The position numbers and the translations under genes were made by a program. From Trogon surrucura (lineage: Eukaryota > Chordata > Aves > Trogoniformes > Trogonidae): 64,000 bases of DNA. The notes under the pieces were generated by a model. The model was not told the DNA's origin. It searched no databases and saw only the letters and a list, made by a program, of their open reading frames with translations. The stretch lies in the NCBI GenBank assembly GCA_020746105.1, contig CM036617.1:43739898-43803897 (forward strand). Reading direction: 5' to 3'. Shown in pieces: positions 11,262 through 22,795 of this stretch (positions are counted from its first letter, which is position 1; each line of letters starts with the position of its first letter).

Positions 11262-12190
11262 AGACAGTCAGTTTTGGATGATGCAAAGATCTCGGATGGA
11301 AACATACAATACAACAATACAAGTTGGGGAAAGGTGCCCATCTGCCAGAGGATAGGAAGACACTACAGAGGCTGGGTTGACACTGGACAGACTAGGTTGA
11401 TGGGCCAAGGCCAACAATATGAAGTTCAATAAGACCAAGTGCAGGGTCCTACATTTTGGCCACAATAACCCCCTGCAGTGCTACAGACTGGGGGAGGAGT
11501 GGCTGGAGAGCGGCCCGGTAGAGAGGGACCTGGGAGTACTGGTTGACAATCAGTTGAACATGAGCCATCAATGTGCCCAGGTGGCCCGGAAGGCCAATGG
11601 CATCCCGGCTTGTGTCAGGAACAGTGTGGCCAGCAGGAGCAGGGATGTAATTCTGCCCCTGTACTCAGCGCTGGTGAGGCCTCACCTTGAGTCCTGTGTG
11701 CAGGTCTGGGCCCCTCACTGCAAGAAAGACATTGAGGTGCTGGAGCGGGTCCAGAGGAGAGCAACAAAGCTGTTGAGAGAACTAGAGGGAAAGTGCTATG
11801 AGGAGAGGCTGAGGGAGCTAGGGTTGTTTAGCCTGGAGGAGACTCAGGAGGGATCTTATCACTCTCTACAGTTACTTGAAGGGAGGTTGTAGTCAGGTGC
11901 GAATCAAGCTCTCCTCCCAGGCAACTAGTGACAGGACGAGAGGGCACGGTCTGAAACTACATCAAGGAAGATTTAGGTTAGATATCAAGAAACATTTCCT
12001 CACGGAGAGGGTGATTGGGCGTTGAAATGCACTGCCCAGGGAAGCGGTGGAGTCACTGTTCCTGGAGGTTTTTAAGGAAAGGCTGGATATGGCACTTAGT
12101 GCTGTGGTTTAGCCAATGTGGTGGTGTTGGGTCACTGACTAGACTTGATGATCTCAGAGGTCTTTCAGAGCCTCAACAGTTCTGTGATCT
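11262..12190 (+). mobile_element. CR1: CR1 LINE, 3' 0.93 kb with long open frame
   Basis: The 157-codon frame at 11419-11892 encodes the post-palm part of CR1 ORF2: it begins [17 protein letters not shown] and contains [36 protein letters not shown] and [15 protein letters not shown]. After a frame change near 11890 the homologous C terminus continues (the [12 protein letters not shown] region around 11975) with a stop inside it near 12023. The tail ends at about 12190 with TTCTGTGATCTCTG. The catalytic palm is missing or decayed upstream of 11419. It abuts the target duplication of LTR A. Confidence 0.9.
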
Positions 12191-12385
12191 CTGAAAGACA
12201 AGTGTCGTGGGTTGACCCTGGCCAGCCGCCAGGTACCCACACAGCCGCTCACTCACTCCCCCCTTCACTGCTGAACAGGGGGAGAAAATATTTCCAAGGG
12301 TTCAGGGTTTGAGATAAGGACAGGGAGATCACCCTCATTTACCGTCCCGGGCAAAACAGACTCAGTTTTGGGGAAATTAGGTACA

Positions 12386-12391
12386 TTTATT
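12386..12391 (-). promoter_or_regulatory. LTR A polyadenylation signal
   Basis: AATAAA on the minus strand, conserved at the same place in LTR B (16708-16713). It is predicted from sequence only. Confidence 0.6.
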
Positions 12392-13189
12392 AAAAGAACT
12401 AATCAGAGAGGAGTAGTGAGAAGTGAGAGAGAGCAAACAAATCTTAAACAGAACACCTTCCCCCCATCCCTCCCTTCTTCCCGGGCTTAACATCAATCCC
12501 GGCTTCTCCACCTCCTCCCCCCGAGCGGCGCAGGGGGACAGGGAATGGGGGTTGCGGTCAGTTCATCCGACGTTGGTTCCACCGCTTCTTCATTCCGGGG
12601 GATGACTCTTCACTCTTCCCCAGGGCCACTGTGGGGTCCCTCTCACGGGAGACAAGCTTCACACTCTCTTCTCCGCGTGAGTCGTCCCACAAAGGGCAAT
12701 TCATCCCAAACTGCCCGATGCGAGACACCTCACGAGGGGCAGCCCACCCCTCGTGAGTCTGAGGCGCAGTCCTTCGGGAGAAACTGCTCCAGCGTGAGCC
12801 ACCCGCAACGTCCCAAAAGTCCCACCGGCCAACCTGCTCCAGCGTGGGCATTCCCTCTTCCACGGGCTACAGGTTCCGGCAGCGACTTGCTCTGGTGCAG
12901 GCTTCCCACGGGCTACAGTCCCCTTTCAGGCAGTCCACCCACACGGCGTGGAGTCCTCGGTGGACATCTATGCGGTGATCCTCACGGTGGACATCTGCAC
13001 CTCGCCCATGGGCTGCAGGGGGACAACCCGCTTCACCATGGTCTTCACCACGGACCCGGGGGACTCCTTCTGCTCCGGCGCCTGGAGCTCATCCTCCCCC
13101 CCTTCCTTCTTCACTGACCTTGGTGTCTGCACAGATTCTCACTCCTCCATCTCTGTGCCAGCTGTTATGGCGCAGTTCTTTTTCCTGTT

Positions 13190-13199
13190 CTTAAATATG
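13190..13199 (-). promoter_or_regulatory. LTR A TATA-like promoter element
   Basis: CATATTTAAG on the minus strand, about 190 bases into the LTR. The same element is present in LTR B (17516-17525) and partly in LTR C (9385-9393), which suggests it is a family feature. Confidence 0.45.
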
Positions 13200-13394
13200 T
13201 TTTTCACAGAGGCGTTCCTCTGCTATCACCTTACTGATAGGCTCAGCCTTGGCCAGCGGCGGGTCCCTCTTTGTAGCCAGCTGGCATTGGCTCTATCAAA
13301 CTTGGGGAGCTTCTCGCAGCTTCTTACAGAAGCCACTCTGCAGCTCCCCCCCCGCCGCCGAAATCTGGCCAGGCCAAACCAAAACAACAAGCAA

Positions 13395-13660
13395 ACAAGG
13401 GGTAATGGGCTGAAACTCGAGCAAAAGAGGTTGTGCTTAAACTTGAGGAGAAACTTCTTCTCAGTGAGGGTGACGGAACACTGGAACAGGTTGCCCAGGG
13501 AGGTTGTGGAGTCTCCTTCTCTGGAGACATTCAAGACCCTCCTGGACACGTTCCTATGTAGCATTATCTAGGCATTCCTGCTCTGGCAGGGGGATTGGAC
13601 TTGATGATCTTTCAAGGTCCTTTCCAATCCCTAACATTCTGTGATTCTGTCATTCTGTAA
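13395..13660 (+). mobile_element. CR1: CR1 3' end
   Basis: It starts ACAAGGGGTAATGGGCTGAA, the usual CR1 text before the ORF2 C terminus, and contains the C-terminal motif [20 protein letters not shown] in the frame that crosses from LTR A (12948-13571). The 3' UTR has GGACTTGATGATCTTTCAAG and the tail ends TTCTGTGATTCTGTCATTCT at about 13655. It is 5'-truncated and its 5' end lies a few bases from the LTR A target duplication. Confidence 0.9.
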
Positions 13661-15532
13661 TTAAATGATTCTTTAATTTGAAGAAAAGCATATAATGTAT
13701 GAATTACGCCAAGGAGACACAGTGTTTATTCATTTGACTGAAATATTTTCCAGAACACAGGATTTTTTAGGTTTTAATCTACTTACATATCTTTTGCTAT
13801 ATACAAAATCATGTAGTTTGAGATGTAGTTATGTTATTGTTATATTTCTAAAAACAACAGCTCTGAGGCAAGGAGTATAAAACATATTTTATTGTGGGAA
13901 ATCATAGATAAATAAATCAAGCTATTTATTTTACATAAAACTAAATTTCATCAACTACGTTTATACCATGTTAACCTGACAGAAAGAAATCTGTTGCCTT
14001 TAGTAAGATTTATAATAGAAATGTTTGCATTTGGAAAAAACTTGTCATCTATTCCAACTCTGAGTTGTGCTGTAAAATGAAATGAGATAGAAGAGTAATA
14101 AGCAACAGAGCAAAGATAGGTGAGATGGTCTATTTGAGATAAATATGAGAGTAATGGAAGTAAGGGGCACCTGATATGAGTGGAGAAATGCTGTTTCTCA
14201 GCACTTCATGAATACAACTAGGTGAAAACATTGAAAATTGTTTTAAACAAAGTTAAAAATTTGGAAAGAAAATCTAACTCTGGAAGTCAGAAATATATAT
14301 TTTTATCAAAAGAGCTGAAAAGAAATTAAAATGTTAATATATGAATATTTTCTTATAGAGAGTTTTGAATGATGAAATGATAATGACTAGCTGTGTTGCT
14401 CATGGTGTGATAAATCTCTGCATAAATCTTGAGGAAAAAAAGCATGAAACAGACAAAAATATTTTCAAGGATTCTTTTTATTTTCTGGGACAAATGTATA
14501 ATTTTTTTCTTTACAAAAGATCCAGATAAGGACTCATTCTATGTTAGACAACGTACCCAGTTTTGAGGTAATTATTTCCCTCCCCTCCTTGCTGGTCATT
14601 TATGTACATAAGAGCAATGGTTGACTCTGACAAGAAAGTGGGGGAATATGGGACTATTGTGAGACAGTTTTGATTAATGGAGTAAATAGAATAAGAACCC
14701 AACAGGAGTAAGAGAAATAAACATTTCTGGAATAATTTCCATAAAACTTGACAAAGATAGTGTATTCTAGGGGGAATTTTATGTAGGCAGACTCTCACAT
14801 TGTGTAAATATCTTTAAATCTGTTGAAAATTGACTTTGCAATTGTTGAGCATATTATATATTTATATATCATCATAAGTAACTGCTAAACAACAGACAAG
14901 TCACCTTATCATACAAAAAAAGGAAGGCTTCTAACTACAGAGTAAGGCACCTTTAATTAGCATCTAGCTAGAAAGCAAGATTGGAGTGAAAAATGGAAAA
15001 CCATGAGAACAGTTAAAATCAGTGACCACAAGCAATTTTATTTAAGTCTAGTAAGGAGTGCAAGTGTTCACTGAGTTCAGTGTTAAAACAGTTCTGGGTA
15101 CATCTTTATCTGAAAATCAGTGGACAACAGTATAGAAGTTTAGAAAGTTTTGGCAAATGCATAAGCTTGTCAAACTTTACTGCCATTTTAAAAGCTCTGG
15201 CAATTTAAATGTTTGTATAAATAATATTTAAACTCCTTTTTTTCCAGAAGATTAATGTGTGGGAAATGGAAGGTTTTGTTCTAATTTTCCAAGAATTCAC
15301 AACTAGATTATAGGAAACTGTATAAAATTATTATTTATTTATTGTCTTTTTTTAAAAAAAATATCTATACAGTCTAAGTTACTCTCCTTAAAGAAGGAGA
15401 AGTCCAGAATCAAGACTGTAATGAGCTGCAATAAAAACCACACATGTCAATGGGTATATATATCAACATTTACTGGTGTCCTAAAAGAAAGAAGAAAAGA
15501 AAATTATAAACTAGAGTCTAAAAGTCATTTCT
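13661..15532. other. AT-rich non-coding stretch
   Basis: No gene or repeat was recognised in 1.9 kb. The short frame at 14544-14798 (minus) has no recognisable domain. Confidence 0.55.
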
Positions 15533-15970
15533 CAGAATCATGGAATCATAGAATGCATTGAGTTGGAAGGCACCTTTAAAGGCCATGTAGTCCAACACCC
15601 CTGCAGTGAGAAAGGACATCTTCAACTAGATCAGGTTGCTCAGAGCCCCATCAAACCTGAGACCTGTTTCAGTGTTTTACCACCCTCACATTAAAGAACT
15701 TTTTTCTAACATCTAATCTAAATCTACCCTGTTCAAACTTAAAACCACTGCCCTTTGTCCTGTTGCTATGCACTCCTGTGAACAGTCCTTCAGCAGCTTT
15801 TCTGTAGGACCCCTTCAGGTACTGGAAGGACAATATAAGGTCTCCCCAGAGGGTTCTCTTCTCCAGGCTGAACAATTCCAACTCTCTCAGCCTGTCCTTG
15901 TAGGAGAGGTTCTCCAGCTCTTTGAACATTTGTGTGGCCCTCCTCTGGACCTGCTGCAACAAGTTCACAT
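15533..15970 (-). mobile_element. CR1: CR1 3' end
   Basis: On the minus strand the frame 15968-15669 (99 codons) reads LLQQVQRRATQMFKELENLS, then [17 protein letters not shown], and ends in RLDVRKKFFNVRVVKH, the C-terminal region of CR1 ORF2. The tail (15533-15555) is AGAATCATGGAATCATAG. It is 5'-truncated at about 15970. The intact ~100-codon frame suggests a fairly young copy, but it lacks all catalytic parts. Confidence 0.9.
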
Positions 15971-16525
15971 ATGAAGGCTTCTATTAATCCTGTTAGCTTC
16001 AGAAGGTAAAATGTACAGTCCTTCCTCTTCTTGAAGTCTGTGGTAGAAGGCGAAATATTTACTCTTTTGACAAATGTGGAGTTCCTGTTACACAGAGACT
16101 TTTATTCTTATAAGACATTTCAGAGTTACACCAGATGTAGCAAAATCTGGCCATTTTGGGATGTACCAGAAGAACGCTGAATAGCTTGGATTTAGAAGCT
16201 GCCCTATAAATTAAAACTCCCTGTTGCAACAGAGATATAGACATTATGCGCTGCAGAAACCAGTTCTACTAAACATTATACTGCTGGCAGCACAAAACAG
16301 AAGCAACAAAGAAGACAGAGAAATATAAAGTATCAAGCTGGATGGATTCACTATCAGAATGGGAAAATGAATTAAAAAAATATAAATTAAAAAAAAAACA
16401 AACCGGAACACCTTTAACCATCTTTTTATGAACAACATGCTTGTGATGAGATCCGAGTGTGTGGCTCAGTCATGGCTACACCACGACTACCAGATTGCAG
16501 GTGTCTAACATTCTCTATGTTGATT
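15971..16525. other. Non-coding gap before LTR B
   Basis: These 555 bases have no recognised element. There is an A-rich patch at 16372-16400. The last bases, TGATT, are the target duplication of LTR B. Confidence 0.5.
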
Positions 16526-17712
16526 TGTCATGATTTGACCCTGGCCGGCCGCCAGGTACCCACACAGCTGCTCTCTCACTCCCCCTTCACTGCCAGACAA
16601 GGGGAGAAAATATTTCCAAGGGCTCAGGGTTTGAGATAAGGACGGGGAGATCACTCTCATTTACCGTCCCAGGCAAAACAGACTCAGTTTTGGGGAAATT
16701 AGGCACATTTATTAAAAGAACTAATCAGAGAGGAGTAATGAGAAGTAAGAAAGAGCAAACAGATCTTAACAAACAGAACACCTTCCCCCCATCCCTCCCT
16801 TCTTCCCGGGCTTAACATCAATCCCAGCTTCTCCACCTCCTCCCCCTCAAGCGACACAGGGGACAGGGAATGGGGGTTGTGGGCAGTTCATCCGACGTTG
16901 GTTTCACTGCTTTTTCACTCTGGATGAGGACTCTTCACTCTTCCCCAGGGCCACTGTGGGGTCCCTCTCACGGGAGACAAGCTTCACGCTCTCTTCTCCG
17001 ACGTGAGTCGTCCCATGAAGGGCAATTCATCACAAACTGCCCAACGGGAGACACCTCATGAGGGGCAGCCCACCCCTCGTGAGTCTGAGGCGCAGTCCTT
17101 CAGGGGAAACTGCTCCAGCGTGAGCCACCCGCAGCGTCCCAAAAGTCCCACCAGCCAACCTGCTCCAGTGTGGGCATTCCCTCTTCCACGGGCTACAGGT
17201 TCCGGCAGCGACTTGCTCTGATGCGGGCTTCCCACGGGCTACAGCCCCCTTTCAGGCATCCATCCACACGGCGTGGAGTCCTCGGTGGACATCTATGCGG
17301 TGATCCTCACGGTGGACATCTGCACCTCGCCCATGGGCTGCAGGGGGACAACCCGCTTCACCATGGTCTTCACCACAGACCCGGGGGACTCCTTCTGCTC
17401 CGGCACCTGGAGCTCATCCTCCCCGCCCCTCCTTCTTCACTGACCTTGGTGTCTGCACAGATTCTCACTCCTCCATCTCTGTGCCAGCTGTTATGGCACA
17501 GTTCTTTTCCCCATTCTTAAATATGTTTTTCACAGAGGCATTCCTCTGCTATCACCTTACTGATAGGCTCAGCCTTGGCCAGCAGTGGGTCCCTCTTTAG
17601 AGTCGTCTGGCATTGACTCTATCAAACTTGGAGAGCTTCTAGCAGCTTCTTACAGAAGCCACCCTGCAGCTCCTCCCCCACTGCCAAAATCCGGCCAGGC
17701 CAAACAAAAATA
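16526..17712 (-). mobile_element. LTR B: solo LTR, sister of LTR A, TGATT target duplication
   Basis: It aligns end to end with LTR A at roughly 90-95% by eye (about 17 differences in the first 255 bases) and has the same length and orientation. The left end is TGTCATGATTTGACCC. The right end reads CAAACAAAAATA, with ATA where the family has ACA. With that end, the flanks are identical: TGATT at 16521-16525 and 17713-17717. It has a polyadenylation signal (minus) at 16708-16713 and a TATA-like element at 17516-17525. Different target duplications show that A and B were independent insertions, not the two LTRs of one provirus. Confidence 0.9.
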
Positions 17713-20390
17713 TGATTGAATAACACATAACATATTCTTCCTACAGGAAGAATAAAATGGAAACTGGAAATGAACTAAGAAGACATTTGGAAAATGGAAA
17801 ATTTGGAATTTGCACAAATACATTGTGTTAGTCTTCCTTGTTGTATCAGCTCAGGATAATTGAATATCTAGTAAAGAACAGCATTCTACTGAAGAGTTTA
17901 TCATTTCTGTGTCAGGTGTTGGAATAGATAGGTTTGTTTTCTTGGCATTCTGATGCTGATGTATTAGGTTGATGCTTCAGAAATTTATCTGATTGTTAAA
18001 AATAATTGAATAAAGGCACTATATTCAGTAGTTTTGCTGGCTGCTACATATGTGACCTGGTTGACTGCCAGGTATAATTGTCCCCCACATTGCCTTTTTG
18101 TTTTATCCAAATGTTTAATAATATAAACTATCGAGGATTTAAGTTAGGCTGGTAACGCATGAGAAAAGATTTTAAAGTAACCACAAGGAAAATATAATGA
18201 CTTCAAACCAACAATCTCTGTAGAGAAATTAGTGCCATTTTTAAACATTATCAAGAATGGTTTAGCAAAGGATTTCTTTAGGGAAAGTATTTTGGTTACA
18301 GAGTTTTTATCTTCCTTTAAAATTACCTTATAATTATACTACAAGCAGGTCGTGTCCACAAGGCGTCTTTTCTAAAAAATAGTAGAAAATACAACGTAGC
18401 ACATTTCCTCAAAGGAAATGAGTTCTTGTTTATAAGTAACTCTTCTTCACATCCTTCATGATTTTCAAAATTTAAGACTACAAAGACAGAGTATCTTAAA
18501 TTCTTTCCCTGTAACTCTGTGAGAGAAATGCAGGATTCAGGGTTCCAATTTTTCTGTTGAATGAGCCTTATTCTGTGTCACATATCGTGGGACAAAAGTT
18601 AGTTTTAAAATTCTGGTTTGTATTTGTTGCACATGTTGTTTTGGGTAAATACCACCCTAAAGTATGAATATGTAATTTTTTAATTTGTAGAAATATTCAT
18701 AAGAGTTCTGAGTGAAGTAATTTTCTGAAATATGTATGTTACCTATAGTGTACAAAACTAAAAAATAAAACTTGGAAAGTTAAACATTAATGAATTGAGC
18801 TATCTCTTTATTATTATTATTGCTTCATTAGGATAAAAGATTCCACAGATTAATTGGATAGAGAAAATTGCAGCCTTCTAGTATTTCCTTTCTCAGAAGA
18901 ACGATCAGAATTTAAAAAAAAAAAAAATTTGTCATGGTGTCGTGGTAGAATTTAAAGTTTTCAGAGATACAAAAACAGAATGGAAGAAACTCGCACATAA
19001 ACATATAAACCATCAAAACTGTAGAATATCATCAAGATTGTTCAGTTGGTAGCTAACCCAGTCTGGATCGAAAGATAAACTTGTATGCGCCTTGGTTGAA
19101 AAATTCAGTCTAAACATTTTATTTGCAAATGTATCTATAAAAAAATAAAACTAACTAAATCAAAAGTTTTAAAAGGAGCAAGGTTTGAGCTATTTTTTAA
19201 GCTAGAAGTCTGTTAAGGCCTGACCTAAAATCCTTTTAAATCAGTTTTACAGTTTTAGGCTTTTTTTTTGTCAGTCCTGTGGGATGATAAATATAGTAAT
19301 ATTGAGACACCTGAGATATACGTTAGGAAAAAAAGAATGAGAAATTGAAATTTGAGAAAGCTCTATTCTTCATATATAACTCACACACTATTTTCTGCAA
19401 AATTCTCGAAAATAGAATTTTGAAGTCTGTTGCAACTGACCAGGGACTATAGGATGACCCCAGCGTGGAATCTTGTTTTTAAACAGGTAGAAGATCAGAA
19501 GTGAAATCTTTGAAAAGGAAGTAACATAAAAGGCAAACACTTCTATATTTGTGTATGTATATTTGTCCAATCAAGTTTGTATCCAAAAGGCAAACTTGGC
19601 CCCAAGCATTATAAATTTGATTATCTCGACCTATTTCTTTGAAGAAGAACTAATAACTTCTCTTTTTCCACAGATAGGAATTTGTAGGCATATGAATCTT
19701 CTTAGAAGTTCCTGTATTCATGCTGACATAGCTATCTCCACGAAGTAGGTCACCACTTATGACAAAAGTCACTAAGAAGACTTTATTCTTAGAAAAGTTG
19801 GCTATTTGAGTGCAGTAAAGTCTTTAAAAATGAATAAACCACAGAAATATATGCATTATCTGGCCACTAGAGCTACATTTATGTCCCCAGAAGCCCTCTA
19901 CAACAATTTCTATTGTATATAGTGACACTTCAGATTAATTGCTGGATTCTCCCCTGCTGAACTCAGCCAGTGAGCCACTCATGACCCAAGCAGATGTTTC
20001 TGCATTTTAGGCAAACTGCAGCATGTTTGTATTCCCCTTGCTCCCCCACCTCCATTACCTGTGAAAAAGGCTTTTACCAGAGACATCGCAGCAATTTTAC
20101 TCAAGAGAAGCATGGTGCTGGCCCACCAACATTGCTGCAAAGTAGTCTGTGTTTCCATCTGCTGCAGAGCAGTCTGTGTTTCCATCTTCCATCACGCAGG
20201 GGAATTTGAGGGGTGGAACATTATAAAAAAGAGTTCATCAGTATAACTATACTGATACTTATTGTATTTACAGGCTAAAATATAACAACTTCCTTGTAAA
20301 GTTCCCTAGAAAAATGTATTTGTCTGAGCTCATTTCACTAAAGATCATCATAAAGCTACAGAGGCAAATTGTTTTTGTGTGCCCTGAACA
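17713..20390. other. AT-rich non-coding stretch
   Basis: No transposable element or gene was recognised in 2.7 kb, apart from the 27-bp tandem duplication at 20134. An A-rich patch lies at 18911-18927. The overlapping frames at 19979-20246 on both strands reflect the tandem duplication, not a gene. Confidence 0.55.
20134..20187. repeat. 27-bp tandem duplication
   Basis: Units GCTGCAAAGTAGTCTGTGTT... (20134-20160) and GCTGCAGAGCAGTCTGTGTT... (20161-20187) are adjacent and differ at 2 of 27 positions. The unit is a multiple of three and, on the minus strand, reads as METQTALQQ/METQTTLQQ, but no coding support exists. Confidence 0.9.
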
Positions 20391-20983
20391 GAATCATAGA
20401 ATTATAAAATCATATAGGTTAAAAAAGACCTTCAAGATTATGGAGTCTACCCATTAACTAGCAATGCCACGTCTACCACTAAACAATGTCCTTAAGTCCC
20501 ACATGTCTTTTAAATAACTCCAGGGATGGTGCCTCAACCATTTCCCTGGGCAACCTGCTCTAACGTTTAACAACCCTTTCAGTGAAGAAATTTTTCCTAA
20601 TCTCTAATCTAAACTTCCCCTGGTGCAACTTGAGGACCTTTCTTCTTGTCCTATCAGTTTTTACTTGGGAGAAAAGACTGATCCCCACCTCACCAGAACC
20701 TCCTTTCAGGTAGTTGAAGAGAGTAAGGTCTCCCCTCAGCCTCCTTTCTCTGGGCTAAACAACTCCAGTTCCCTCAGCTGCTTCTCATAAGACTTGGTTT
20801 TGACACCCTTCCTCAGCTTTATTGCCCTTCTTTGGACATGCACCAGCTCTTTAGTGTTTTTCTTTTCATGAGGGGCCCAAAAATGAACAAAGGATTCAAG
20901 GTGTGACCTCACCAGTGCTGAGTACAAGGGGATGATGACTTCCCTACTCCAACTGGCTACATTATTCCTGTAACAAGCCAAGA
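20391..20983 (-). mobile_element. CR1: CR1 LINE fragment, long-3'-UTR subfamily
   Basis: The tail starts GAATCATAGAATTATAAAAT. The 3' UTR has the longer form that includes AATGCCACGTCTACCACTAA and the following AAACAATGTCCTTAAGTCCC, unlike the short-tail copies at 322 or 54018. The minus frame 20981-20736 (81 codons) carries [20 protein letters not shown] and later [16 protein letters not shown]. It is 5'-truncated at about 20983. Confidence 0.9.
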
Positions 20984-22581
20984 TACTGCTGCTGCTAAGC
21001 AGAAGCAGAGTGGACAGTGTCAGATATCAGCACAACAGTAAGATAAAATGTTATAAGGGCCAAAGCAGTGCAGAAAGTTTCCTCCTAGATTCTTTCGTGG
21101 CCCTCAGGTACCTGAGGTACCTCCCATCTTCATGGGATCAGACAGCTTTCCTGCAGATGCTGCAGCGGATTGTACCATACCCCCCGCTGGAGACTCATTG
21201 CTGCTGGGAACAGCGGTTGGTGCCTACAGCTGGATCTGTATGCACAGCCTCTGCTGTCCTTTTGATCTCCACTTCACAGCATTAGTACTCTTCTAACTCC
21301 CACACACATACTTTTCTGGTGTCCTTTTATCTTTCAGTTCCTGCTATTCTTAGAGAGACAGAGAAAATATGACTGATAGTCCGCTTTTGCTACATCTCAG
21401 TTGCTATTTCAAAATACTTAATCATCCGAATAAAATTGGATTAACAAGAACTGTGGAGTTCTGCGCAATTATGCAATTATGCATAGGCTGATCAGAACTT
21501 CATGGAAATGGTACATTTCTTCCTGAATGTGTCACTTTTTCAGTGACATTCCGTTTCCACGCAATTTTTTTTTACTTGTTTTTTTGTCTCCCTAAAAATC
21601 CACCAGTTTTACAGAAAGACTTGAGCACTCATTTATATGGGAAATACTTTGTCCATCTACAGGGTTTGGGGGAGTTTTGTGTAGTTTTAACTATTCTCCT
21701 TTTTTGCGAAATTCCTTTTAATTTCTTTTGAAATTCCTTTTATTTATTTTTTTCTTTTGCTAATATTATGACTATATTTTACTCCCACTACAGATTTCTT
21801 CTGATTTCTCCTTCAATTTCAGATCCCATTTTAGAACTTTATAAATTCCTTCTTTCTGTACGGAACAAGACTCAAGGTTTTGACTTTTCAGTTGGGGAAC
21901 TTCGGCATCCATTCTGCCTACAGATCAAAGACTTATGGCCACAGTGGCCATCCAAGTAACATGCACTTACATCCTGTCCATGTTGTCTGGAACAACACAG
22001 ATGTGATAAGAGGATGCAGAAATTGTTACCATGTCCACTTTCCCACTTGGAGGACAGATGACCAACACTTTACGGAAAAACATGTTAATGTCACCTGTGA
22101 AGCTTACAACATATTCAGAAGCTCTGAGAATGGCATCTGTTTATTTTTACTGTAACCATGACCAGGAAAGGCTTAGGTGTCTTGAGAAATATGGGATTCT
22201 TTTGAAATTTCAACTTTCAAATTTTAACAAATCTATTTTTTTAAAAATTGTAACATATAAAATGGCAGTTTCAAAAATAGCAATTTTGTTTGATTTTGCT
22301 TTTTTTTTAAAGAAAAAAAAAGGCAGAAACATTCTTTATCAAACTAGTGGTTCCAGAGTCTAGAAAAACTGGTTAAGAATCTGCTATGGTGACCTAAAAA
22401 TTATTTATATTTAAACAATCTATTTTGTTTTGCCTCAGGGGAAAAAAAAGAAGCTGGGCTATTCAGGATGAAATCTTCCCAGAAACTGAAAACAAGTAAA
22501 ATCAGGCTAAAACAGACACCTGACATAATAATAACAGTAAGAATGTTAAATTTTATCAGTTATAACTTATATTAAGTTCTT
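20984..22581. other. Non-coding stretch with GC-richer patch
   Basis: The first 300 bases (about 21080-21290) are clearly richer in G and C than the surroundings and carry a 91-codon plus frame (21010-21285) with no family I recognise. The rest is AT-rich, with T-rich and A-rich patches near 21560-21760 and 22300-22322. No transposable element was identified. Confidence 0.5.
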
Positions 22582-22795
22582 CACTCTGAGGCTGGTGAGA
22601 CACTGGAACAGGTTTTCCAGAGACGATGTGAATGCCCCCTCTCTGGAGGTGTTCAAAGTGAGGTTGGATGGGGATTTGAGCAACCTGGTCCAGTGGAAGG
22701 TGTCCGTGCACGTGGCAGGGAGGTTGGAACTTGTTGAACTTCAAGGTCCATTTCAACCCAAACCATCCTACAATCCTATGTTTCTACAACTCTAT
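22582..22795 (+). mobile_element. CR1: CR1 3' end
   Basis: It contains ORF2 C-terminal text (RHWNRFSRDDVNAPSLEVFK, around 22595) and 3' UTR text GGATTTGAGCAACCTGGTCC, CAGGGAGGTTGGAAC and TCCATTTCAACCCAAACCAT. The degenerate tail ends CAATCCTATGTTTCTACAAC. About 210 bases remain. Confidence 0.88.

Larger units (their letters stand above)
12203..13386 (-). mobile_element. LTR A: solo LTR, 1.18-kb family, perfect ACAAG target duplication
   Basis: The left end is TGTCGTGGGTTGACCC and the right end CCAAACCAAAACA, so in LTR sense (minus strand) it runs TGTTTTGG...CACGACA. The flanks are identical 5-mers: ACAAG at 12198-12202 and ACAAG at 13387-13391. In LTR sense a TATA-like CATATTTAAG lies about 190 bases from the start (13190-13199), and the polyadenylation signal AATAAA is near the 3' end (TTTATT at 12386-12391). 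A GC-rich interior carries repeated CTGCTCCAGCGTG-type units (about 12785 and 12834). No retroviral interior is attached. The frames at 12545-13117 and 12948-13571 run through it antisense and are not genes. Confidence 0.92.

Noticed and set aside
12545..13117. 190-codon plus-strand open frame
   Set aside because: It lies wholly in LTR A, antisense to its signals, and is partly repeated in LTR B because the DNA is repeated. Its composition (runs of G, H and P) reflects GC-rich LTR subrepeats.
12203..17712. One provirus with LTR A and LTR B as its two ends
   Set aside because: The flanking 5-mers are different and each LTR has its own matching pair. The sequence between them contains CR1 pieces and AT-rich DNA, not gag, pol or env.
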